NCBI GenBank assembly: GCA_010015655.1
Contig: ML976754.1
Coordinates: 124,001-188,000 of the forward strand
DNA length: 64,000 nucleotides
Direction: 5' to 3'
Source: Bimuria novae-zelandiae CBS 107.79
Taxonomy: Eukaryota > Ascomycota > Dothideomycetes > Pleosporales > Didymosphaeriaceae
In this document: positions 55,604 through 64,000 of the stretch, in pieces
Numbering within the stretch: position 1 is the stretch's first letter
How the letters are laid out: the number at the start of each line of letters is the position of its first letter
The notes under the pieces: generated by a model
What the model saw: only the letters and a program-made list of their open reading frames with translations
Told to the model about the DNA's origin: nothing
Databases searched by the model: none
Position numbers and translations under genes: made by a program

Positions 55604-56827
55604 ATGGTGTAATGGTGCCGTAATAGGAGCTTGTACATTCAAGGTAGTGTTGCTGAGACTTTGGTCGACCATAAGTACAGCATGCTTTGCCCTGGTGTAG
55701 CATTCGTAGCGGTGTTGCTTCTCCTAGAGGAACACGGTGTTGCGGGGTGAAGCGTTGTTCTTGATAGGTCGTTTAATTCGGTAATCGAAATTGCTTCAAG
55801 ATTTGAACGTCTGTATCTTCATAACTCTTATATTCACGTGAAGTGCGTTCATCTGTTTGGGTATGTCTGGTGTTACACAACATGGGAGGAAAATTGTCAA
55901 TGTTGAGGCTGCCGTTCTCGTCCGACAGGGTGGTCGCTTGAGCATGAAGAGAGAACACATGGTACGGTACGCAGGAACGTCCAGTATTAACAATCTACTC
56001 AAGATTGCATTTTGTGAGATTTTCCTTACCGATCCTCTTCGTCTGGTCTTCCCTCTTGGTATATCAGTTCTGTGGGTCTTCGCAACGGCTTACCTACATT
56101 ATAGAGAGGGTGTGAAAGAGGGTGAGACAGTATATCTTGTTGCTCAGCGCGACGGCATGAGGTAAGGTGGCCTATGCGTCACGTTCGGGAAGACGTATGG
56201 AACGTGGTGCTGGTGTGGTGAGCGGTTCTAAGTTCAAGGGTGAGTTGGTCTATAATGTAGTTTCTGTATTTGATCAAGTAGTATGCGGGGACTTTGAGGA
56301 ATATTCGTTAATGTTACTTGCGGTCTTGAGGTCCAAATTTCTAGGGCTAAAATACCTATGGTATTTGTCATGACGCTTGCCCAGGTGTCGTAAAAGTAGA
56401 GCCCACGCTGTTGCGCAGGCGATACAACATCCAGGTAAACAATTCATACAAGCGGCCTTACATTCTTCTTGAAGGCGAGTGTAATCTCATTTCCTTGGGG
56501 TCGTCTGGCTGAACGAGTTGCCAGTGTTAGGAGCCGGTAACGTCAAGTAGCAGCGCGAGAGCATTTGCTCACTTCACTTGCTCCACCCGCACCTCACCTT
56601 CACTTTTGTTCCAGTCACCCGAGTCACTCTCGTTGGACCTACATAAACCCCATCCCCGATATGAGCTTTTAGACCCGACTCGACACACGCGTTTCTAACG
56701 TCACGAACGCCGACCTCATTCAGTACAGTGCCCTTCCACAAACCCGCTTCGTGTACAATAACCATCCTACAGCAACCCAAGCCCTGAATCTACTCGAACA
56801 CCGAGTCTCAGCCCTCCCTCGCCCACC
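55604..56827. other. Intergenic region downstream of alpha-tubulin
   Basis: 1.2 kb. A 102-codon frame at 55857 includes a hydrophobic stretch (DPLRLVFPLGISVLWVFATAY) but starts in the likely tubulin 3' UTR and has no other support. The end of the region is C/A-rich promoter-like DNA. Confidence 0.4.
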
Positions 56828-57727
56828 ATGTCGTCCAACACCCTCCCGGACGTCAGCTCTCGCTCCATCAACGACTCCTCCACTCGCGAGGTCAGCACTA
56901 CCCGCCAGCCAAACCAGTTCAGCAACTTCCCTTCCGGTCACATCATGCACGAGATTGGCTCGTACAGCGCTCAGAAGACTGCCGTCGAGGTCTCACCCAC
57001 CCCTAATGTCGCCTCATCCCCCAAGCAAACCCCCATCATCCGCAGCTACGCCTGGCCCCCACCCCTAGAGTCCGAGCGAATCGCCACACTCATCTCCAAA
57101 GCCCAAGTCGCGCAAAACAGCCATATCGTATCCACGCGCTCACCAGGTGCAAAGCGCTCCGCACGTCTCAAGTCCTCGCACCACAAGCCTCTCCTTTCCG
57201 CTGGCAAAAACCCTTCGTCCCGCCTCGAGCAGAAGCGCGCAGAACTCGCGGAGAAGAAGGCCGCCGAGGCGGAGAAAGCCAAGAAGTTAGAAGAGGAAAA
57301 GGAGAAAGAGCGGAATGTAAGGGTTACGGCGAAGGCGCTGTTTGTGCAGCTGCTCGAGGCCCTGCCGAGAGAGGCGTTTGCATTGTTACCGGGGGATTTT
57401 CAGGAGTTGAAGGATGCGGAGAAGATGAAGGTGCTGTGTAAGGTACATGTTAGGTTTCGTGAGGAGAATGGGGGTGGAGAGAGTGGGAGGGTGTTGGGGG
57501 TAAGTGAGATTGTCGAGAGGAATGGTTGAGATTACTTACGTGTGTAGGAGGTCGAGGACGATGAGGAGGAGGAGGAGGAGGAGGAGGAGGAGGAGTCGAC
57601 GCTGGGCTGTGAGGAAGATGAGGAGGAGCAGTTCACCAAGGAGGAGTGTGAGAATGGAGCTGGAGAGGGACAGGGCGAGTACGATGGTCCCCGCGTTATC
57701 GGTGAGGTCGAGGATCCCTTCATGTGA
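56828..57727 (+). CDS. Uncharacterised charged protein with acidic run
   Basis: Exons 56828-57499 and 57548-57727 encode 283 aa; intron GTAAGT...GTGTAG, phase 0. Residues 1-130 are Ser/Pro-rich and contain SYAWPPPLESERIATLISKA. Then come a basic KRSARLKSS stretch, a Lys/Glu/Ala helix (LEQKRAELAEKKAAEAEKA) and a short conserved-looking helix (TAKALFVQLLEALPREAFAL). Exon 2 opens with a run of about ten Glu encoded by a GAG/GGA microsatellite and ends EVEDPFM. Probably nuclear; function unknown. Confidence 0.65.
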
Positions 57728-58120
57728 AGCTGCCGTCGCTGAACTAGGATGGGCTGAAGGTTGAGGATTAGGTTGACAATGGGTCTATTTCTCTGGATCA
57801 GTTGTTGTTGATTATGATATATCGGTCCTCACCCCTTGGGCCGAATATCAGATCCACATGCTGAGGCTAGCTGCCGTCACTGGTCCAGGAGCGCCGGCAC
57901 ATCAGGTGTTGGAACAAATTTCGTGAAGAGTTTGGTTGGTGGAGTCGTACACATAGCGTAGTATACTGTTTGCCACGCATAAGAAATGATGAAATCCTTT
58001 CCATACCTCTTATTTTCTTCCACCCCGTCAAGACTCCTGTCGAATGCACAAGAACGTTCAACACGGACACCTTGGCTTCTCGATATGTACCTATTACGGT
58101 ACTATCATCATACCGTATTT
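57728..58120. other. 3' intergenic region between convergent genes
   Basis: 393 bp between convergent stops. No feature was recognised. Confidence 0.45.
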
Positions 58121-60026
58121 CTACTCTGCCAACGTCTTCTCTACAACCTTCAATATCTCCATCAACTCCTCATCCTTCATCGACTTACCCATAATCTGCA
58201 CATGCGCAGGTAACCCCTCTATAGCCTTCGCTTCATCTGCTCACAATCAGTCTCGCCTCCCACTATCTCGCACACGACCACTTACACGACGGCTCATACA
58301 CCGCATCGGCCCTGAAAAACGGCCTATCCAGTTCCTCCTCCGCCTTCCCATACGGTAAAATCCCACTCGGGTACTGCACACACAACGTCAGTCTCACTAT
58401 CCCGTTCCTTCTTTTTCCCTCGTAGGAGTAAAAAAAGGTACACTCACATTCAACAAATTCTGCACCACCGTATACGGCGTCGTCCCATACCCATCATGCT
58501 TCACACTCGTCGTACAATTCCCCGGCATAACCACCGCATCCAACGCCTCTCCCACCATAACACCATGCCACGCCCTCACCACCCTCGCCCTCTCCGCATT
58601 CATATCCCACAGCTCATCAAGACTCGGTTCCCACCCCCTCAACTCCTCCACCATCGTGGTACCCAAGCTAGGCACAACCGGCTCACCGCCATCCTGGATA
58701 TACTTTAACGCCGTCTTCCTCGGATCCAGCATGAAGAACTTCCAAGCTAGGATGTTAGACGCCCATATATCGGGGATCTTGTTATCGAGCAAGACAATTT
58801 CGTGGCCGTGGGCGGTTAATTTCGTAGCGCAGGAGTGTAACGCGCGCGCGATGGGCGGGTGTAAAGGCCTCTCTTTAACCCCCCTCACCAGCCCAAATCG
58901 CAACGGCCTCCTGCACGGCTGAACACCGCGCCACCCCACACCCAAAACCCCCTCATCGTACGCCCAAGTATCCGCACTACAAATCGTACGCATAACAATC
59001 TCCACATCCCTCACAACACGCCCCATAACTCCCGCAACTGGCAGTATCGGACTCGGCGCGCCCAACCGCCCCGGCGCCACACCCCCGCCGAACGGCACGC
59101 GGCCAGCAGACGGCTTGAAGCTGGTTAAACCGCAGCACAGCGCGGGGATGCGGCACGAGCCCGCGACGTCGGTGGCCAGCCCGAGGGGTGAGCCGCGCAG
59201 GGCGAGGAGCGCGGCTTCGCCGCCTGTGGAGCCGCCGGGTGTCATGGAGAGATTGTGTGGGTTGAGCGTGCGGCCGAAGACGTTGTTGTGGGAGTCTGCT
59301 GTCATCATTGCTTGTGGTAAATTCGTTTTGACGTAGAAGACGGCGCCGTGGTCGTAGAGGAGGTTTACGAGGTTGGAGTTCGTGCGTGCGGGGGGTTTCG
59401 ACAGAAATGATACATATCCAATTGTTGTATGGATGCCTTTGATGTTGAAGGAGTCCTTTAGGGGGTTAGCATTTGATGGGGCGGGTAATGTTTTCAGGGA
59501 GCTTCTGGAGGGTTTGGGGGCTGGGAAGAGGGAGAAAGATGGGTATGGTACTTTTAGACTGATGGGTAGACCGTGCAAAGCACCTATAACTCTTCCATGC
59601 TTTGCGAAATACTCATCGCATTCCCGCGCCCTCGCCATCGCTTCTTCGAAGAATATTTCTGTCAAGCAGTTCACGCATTGATGCGCTATGGCTGCCCTTT
59701 TACAAAATGACGTGACCACTTCTATGCTCTTTACTTTTCCGCTGCTCATGAGTTCGACCAGCTGAGCTACCTCATTTCAGTATGCGAACGGAGCATGTGT
59801 ATTGGTGACGCTGCTTACTAGCGTCATAGTTGGACGTGAGCTCGAGCTCACGAGGTGTCAGGAGCCCGCATGTTGACGGTACATCGAGAACAGAGATGGT
59901 GGATGTCTCATTGAATTTGGAGGTCAGCGATTCGGGCAGCCTCCATTGTACTGGTATCTTGTCATATACGGCTTTTCGTTTTGAAGCAGCGAGGGTTTGC
60001 CAGTCTGCAATAGGTAGCTCCGACAT
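58121..60026 (-). CDS. Amidase (amidase-signature family, acetamidase-like)
   Basis: Expected to hydrolyse small amides to acid and ammonia, giving a nitrogen source; the substrate is not known. Five exons, 60026-59819, 59766-59552, 59455-58448, 58373-58286 and 58236-58121, give 544 aa, the usual fungal acetamidase length. Intron 59551-59456 is 96 nt, in frame and stop-free; removing it restores GLPISLKDSFNIKGIHTT, which contains the catalytic Lys. The amidase signature follows: MTPGGSTGGEAALLALRGS with the cis-Ser, then DVAGSCRIPALCCG with the nucleophile Ser, completing Ser-cisSer-Lys. The first intron acceptor is GGTAG (59767), giving DATQLVELM. The C-terminus is VQIMGKSMKDEELMEILKVVE. Confidence 0.9.
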
Positions 60027-60772
60027 GGTGGACGAACGGTCTACCCAGTGGTATAATCCAGAATGGACACAAAATGTACCTTTTCGAAGATATTGACCGA
60101 AGTATCTGTATGCAGAAGATGAGTACCGCACAATAGAACTGTTAGGGAATCTTGGAGTTTAGAAGTCATGTAAGATTGTGGAGCTTCGGGGATCCGAAGT
60201 AGTTTCCGAGTCGGAATCCGAGATACGACGTGGGGGCACGACATGTGCTTGCGCGTCAGAGGCGCATGTAAGCGCATCGATAATAAGTTAATCTTCATGA
60301 TTAGAAGAATAGGCTCGTTCGGACTAATGTTGAGATTTCATTTGGAGAACCCCGCAGTTCACGAGGCTGTTGTAGATAGAGGCACCCATAAGAAAAAGCT
60401 TTGAGTACTAGTGTATGATATATAATGTTTTCGAGACTGGACCTAATCACTGGTTGGCGTTGCAGTAGAATGCGGAAGCAATGCAAGTCTGCATCGTGAA
60501 GTATTGGACCATTAAGAGAACATACCCTCCTTCGCCTTTCTTATTGACTTAGACCAACATCTCCAGTTTTTCAGACGTAGCTATTCCTCTTCCGACAAAG
60601 ACTGGCCAATGAGGACTGTGAATCGTGTGCTCAGCCGAAATGTTCCTTCATGGATGGTGCGAAGCCAATGGCAGCGAGAAGCATGATCTTTTCGAATGCA
60701 TACCGGCGGAAGGCAAACGATTGGAAAAGAATGGCTGTTCTGAGCCTGCTCAACCCCCGTAAATGGCTATCC
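60027..60772. other. Intergenic region upstream of the amidase
   Basis: Promoter of the amidase and 3' UTR of the MMTAG2-domain gene, both on the minus strand. No gene was seen. Confidence 0.45.
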
Positions 60773-61546
60773 TCAATCCCGCCGCCTTTTGTGTCTGTCG
60801 TAGGGTGACAAGCTTCTGCGACGTCGATGCCGCTCTCGTGAACGCGATCGCTCGTCATCCTCCGGTCTCTCCCTCCGCCGATCATGCCTATCATCTCGTC
60901 GTCGGTGCTCGCGACTCCTCGACCGGTGCCTCCGCCTGTCATCGTCTCTGTCGCCTCTGTCTCTCCGCCTGTCGCGCGACCTCGACTGATCCCTCCTCCT
61001 CTCCCTCCTGTCCCTTGAACGACTCCGTGACCTGTGCTTACGCTTTCTATCGTGATCTTCATCATCTCTGTGTCTCCGTGACCGATCCTTCTTCTCCCTC
61101 TTCTTTTCGTCCTTGTCGCCCGCCTTTGCTTTCTCATCCAACGCTTTCTGCACGTCGGCCTCATGCGCCTTCTCACCCAGCGGAGTCAGATTCGCATTTG
61201 TTGACGCGCGGTCCGGAACAGGGAGACCCATAGCGCGCAGCATGGCATCTTCCTCTGCTTCCTTGATTTTGCGCTTCTCTTCGGCGAGCTTCTCGGCGGC
61301 GGATAACTCTCCCTCCTTGTCTTTGTCGCCCTTTGCGTACCAATTTAGATCGCGACCTTGTTGCCAGCGGCCCACCGGGGCCATGAGCGAGTGGCCCAGG
61401 TAGTTTTCGCGTTGTGTGTCTTGCTTGACATCTTCCCACTTGAAGTCGGCGCGCCCACCACTGAGGAATGTTAGATTGAGATAAATAAGCTGAAAGATAT
61501 GTACTTACCGGCTGCCTTCTTTGCGCACTGTCTGCACGAGGTCCAT
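60773..61546 (-). CDS. MMTAG2-domain RS-rich protein
   Basis: Exons 61546-61509 and 61460-60773 encode 241 aa; intron GTAAGT...CCTCAG, phase 2. The N-terminus [20 protein letters not shown], then [20 protein letters not shown] and the [18 protein letters not shown] segment, is the MMTAG2 (multiple myeloma tumour-associated 2) domain. An acidic/basic helix with [13 protein letters not shown] comes next. The last 110 residues are Arg/Ser/Asp-rich ([20 protein letters not shown]), typical of nuclear splicing-associated proteins. Role in RNA processing is inferred from the RS tail. Divergent with MED6. Confidence 0.85.
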
Positions 61547-61858
61547 GGCCGCGTGTCAGGCAATAAGAGGACGGGTACAGGGTGAAGTGAGGTAATTGGC
61601 AGTGCGGAGAGAAAGCGGAGGTGCCCAAGGCAGCCGGCGCTCACTTCTGGGAGCTTTGACCACTTTTGCGCCCCGCGACTTCCTACTTCTCAACAAAGCC
61701 TCTACTTCAGTCTTCCTCTCCGTCGCAACCTCGACTCAACTGTCACGACGAACAGTAGCCATAGAAAGATACAGTGCAACTTTTCTCTCTACTTGCCAAG
61801 CACTACGCGCACCTTCCCTATCCAACCGGCTGCGAACAATATAAATCCACCGCCCGCC
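61547..61858. promoter_or_regulatory. Shared promoter, MMTAG2-domain gene and MED6
   Basis: 312 bp between divergent start codons. Both leaders and promoters lie here; no specific site was assigned. Confidence 0.5.
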
Positions 61859-62962
61859 ATGGTTCCCCAACCCGCGCCCGAAGACGAATTATTCTTCGAC
61901 AATCCCGCAGTGCTCATTAACTTGTCTGCGGCCGGCAAGCTCGATACGAACACTATTCTGTGGTACTTCTACAATTCGCCGTGGTTCGACGGCGCGTCCA
62001 ATAACGCGACACTCCTCAAACAAGTCACCGGTACACCACAGCAGGACCTCCTCTTCAGCAACCGAAAAGCTTTCGAGGACCGTCTGCGAACGGATTACTC
62101 GTATGGCACCCAATATGTTGTTACTGCGGAACCCCAGGTCGAGGGGCAGCCGTGGGTGATCCAGCGGCAGGAGAAGAGCATCGACGAGGCGACGGGGCGG
62201 ACGGGCAAGATCGAGGTCACGGCGACATACTACACGCAAGGGACGCGCATCGTCATGGCCAAGAGCATGCTGGATGTGCTGCAGGCGCGCATGCTGAGCG
62301 TCTCGACGAACCTGCAGGAGCTCATGGAGCTGTCAAACGAGATGTCGTACTTCACGCCCGCGACCGGCCACACGTACCTCCCGCCGTCCTTCGACCTCGC
62401 AAAGGCCAACATGGGCAGTCGCGCTGAGAGTCGCGCTGGCAGCCGCGCCGGAAGCCCAGTCCCCACCGATGGCGGCGCATCGCAGACGCAGCCTGGCACG
62501 CAAGCTGCCACCACCGTCGACCCCTACGAGACCTTCTCCGACGCCTTCTTCCTCAACTCGCTCAACCGCACAGAACTCTACTTCGAAGAGTACGTCGACG
62601 AGAACCCGCTGCAGGGCGAGCCCGGCTCGTTCGTGCTCACGCACTCCTGGCGCAACACCGTGTCGCGCCGCGAGGAGGAGAAGAAGCGCGCAGACGAAAC
62701 CACCGCGAAGCAAGCCGCCGCGGCGCAGGCGGCTTCGCAACCTACACAGCTCTCCATCTCCACCGCCGGCGTGGGGAGCCAGACGCAAAGCGGGCTCCAG
62801 TCCTCTACTTCGACGCCTAAACCCGGCACGCCCGCTACCGAATCGTTCTCTCGCAAAGGCAGTGTAGCCAGCTTGCCGAACAAAGGGAAGGAGAAGCGCC
62901 GCAAGTCGAAGGGCCCTGGCGCGCTCGCGAGTCCCGTCACGCCAACCGCGCCGCAGGTGTGA
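61859..62962 (+). CDS. MED6: Mediator complex subunit 6
   Basis: A head-module subunit of Mediator, which links activators to RNA polymerase II. Single exon, 367 aa from ATG 61859 (MVPQPAPEDELFFDNPAVL). The frame is open a little further upstream without an ATG. The Med6 domain occupies residues about 10-190: TILWYFYNSPWFDGASNNAT (the conserved YF..SPFFD/WFD motif), DRLRTDYSYGTQYVV, YYTQGTRIVMAKSMLDVLQARM and YFTPATGHTYLP. The C-terminal half is Ala/Gln/Ser-rich with SRAGSRAGS repeats and a basic KGKEKRRKSKGPG tail, as in other filamentous fungi. Confidence 0.93.
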   Translation: MVPQPAPEDELFFDNPAVLINLSAAGKLDTNTILWYFYNSPWFDGASNNATLLKQVTGTPQQDLLFSNRKAFEDRLRTDYSYGTQYVVTAEPQVEGQPWVIQRQEKSIDEATGRTGKIEVTATYYTQGTRIVMAKSMLDVLQARMLSVSTNLQELMELSNEMSYFTPATGHTYLPPSFDLAKANMGSRAESRAGSRAGSPVPTDGGASQTQPGTQAATTVDPYETFSDAFFLNSLNRTELYFEEYVDENPLQGEPGSFVLTHSWRNTVSRREEEKKRADETTAKQAAAAQAASQPTQLSISTAGVGSQTQSGLQSSTSTPKPGTPATESFSRKGSVASLPNKGKEKRRKSKGPGALASPVTPTAPQV

Positions 62963-64000
62963 GTGGCACACTCACGCTTGTCTCAAGCAGCCTCCTATGA
63001 CCTGCAGGCTACGTTACACGGATATCTCCCTACGTAATACCAAGACCGCAGAGTGGAGGCGATGGTGGAGAGACACTGGCGGTGTTGCACCGCTCGCGTG
63101 ACACACCCTTCGGATTCCGTCCTTTGATTAAATGATACCCCTCATGCATTCTTCATTGGCCTTTCCCTTCCTCCGTCTGCATATGCACATGCACATGCGC
63201 ATGCAGTCGCCAGCCACACCACACACTACACCACCCGTTCCCTGGAGAGCTTGTCCCTAGGACGCGAAAACGTGGCTGCGTTGTACTGCATATGGCATGG
63301 CGGAGTTGGGATTTGGTGAAGCCTTTGGCTCCTAGCTTGGATGTGCAAATAGAAGAGCGAGTGTAATTGTACGAATGTCGTATGTATTATTTGAATGATT
63401 GATGACTGATGACTGCGTGTCATGAAAAGGTCACGAGTGGGTGTGATGTGCGGTGGTGGCTGGTATACCAGCCATCACATGCGGCGGCCTTCACTTTGCG
63501 GCTGCGGCTTTTAGAAATGTCAACTGTCACTGGTGAGACTTGCAGATGGTTGTGGAATCTTGGTTCCAGTGGCGTGCTCAACTTGGAGCACACCATTGTC
63601 AATGACACCATTGATGAGGCTGCGACTTGACTCACGCAGAAGTCATGTCAGGAGCGAGACAGGAAACACTTTACTTGCCCACTTGAACGCGTGTTCCATT
63701 ACCATGTACCTTTACATTCTATAAAACCTTCACACATCACGGCAATTCAAAAGACAGTTTTGAGTGGGTAAATCCGCTCAGGCGGCAATGGCCGTCATCG
63801 CAGATACGAGTCTTGACTATCTAATCATCCCTTGCTCGAATCGAAGTTCGCGCGCAAAAAACACAAAGTAAACGCCCTTTCCCATCGTATCAGATATCAG
63901 TTTGTTTCATCCCAAACTTCCAATCCAACCCCTTCCATATGCAGTTTGCAATGCACCCAAGTAGAGACAAAGGAGAGAGATACCAAAAAGTAGCTTCTTA
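62963..64000. other. Region downstream of MED6, no gene seen
   Basis: About 1 kb to the window edge. An alternating purine/pyrimidine ATGCACATGCACATG-like run lies at 63181-63204. Small frames lack support. Confidence 0.4.

Noticed and set aside
54498..55672. Antisense frames of 137 and 241 codons across alpha-tubulin
   Set aside because: Shadow of strongly biased tubulin codons; no intron or domain support.
55857..56165. 102-codon frame with a hydrophobic stretch downstream of alpha-tubulin
   Set aside because: Begins in the likely 3' UTR, no signal peptide, no second exon and no motif.
59747..59782. tRNA-like GGTAGCTCAGCTGGTCGAA string on the minus strand
   Set aside because: It is the amidase exon 2 start (QLVEL) at a splice acceptor; no cloverleaf forms.
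62333..62971. 212-codon frame opposite MED6
   Set aside because: Gly/Arg-rich GC shadow; the Med6 domain is on the + strand.

Overview
The window comes from a filamentous ascomycete (Pezizomycotina, probably Dothideomycetes; the class is an inference). Most genes carry short spliceosomal introns of about 40-190 nt, with GTAAGT/GTATGT-type donors, CTAAC/CTGAC branch sites and C/TAG acceptors. The gene set is typical of fungi: Byr4, alpha-tubulin, GH55 glucanase, YAT-family permease, Nup57, Tom5. One AT-rich transposon block shows all-transition C-to-T / G-to-A decay, the mark of repeat-induced point mutation (RIP).

Layout. 1-15 kb: the 3' part of IWS1, a large unnamed beta-propeller-like protein, a six-exon amino-acid permease, a small three-exon unknown gene and a secreted GH55 beta-1,3-glucanase. 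15.12-24.11 kb: a nested transposon island. A TIR DNA transposon (45-bp inverted ends, TA target site) is split by a complete 6.86-kb Ty3/gypsy chromovirus-type element with two 460-bp LTRs, a CTTAC target duplication and a polypurine tract. The retroelement also carries an antisense accessory reading frame whose cysteine spacing fits a fungal Zn2Cys6 cluster. 24.7-33 kb: TOM5 (48 codons), NUP57, the complex I NDUFA8-type subunit, an unknown protein, an APC15-like protein, a possible small secreted protein and a short-chain dehydrogenase. 33.5-39.3 kb: two decaying genes, a zinc-finger gene with two in-frame stops and a cation/H+ antiporter with frameshifts and stops. 39.6-64 kb: gene-dense housekeeping DNA with a WD40 protein, BYR4, an XRCC4/Lif1-like end-joining factor with a GC-AG intron, a large conserved unknown, an F-box-like protein, a signal-peptide membrane protein, alpha-tubulin, an acidic unknown, an amidase, an MMTAG2-domain RS protein and MED6.

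How the genes work together. Most encode separate housekeeping jobs: transcription elongation and Mediator (IWS1, MED6), nuclear pore (NUP57), mitochondria (TOM5, NDUFA8), mitosis and cytokinesis (alpha-tubulin, BYR4, APC15-like) and DNA repair (XRCC4-like). There is no biosynthetic cluster. Several pairs are divergent across about 310-350 bp and probably share promoters (NUP57/NDUFA8; membrane protein/alpha-tubulin; MMTAG2/MED6). The most novel signal is the antisense Zn2Cys6-like frame in the retroelement. Exon boundaries were set by hand from splice consensus and frame arithmetic; no similarity search was run.
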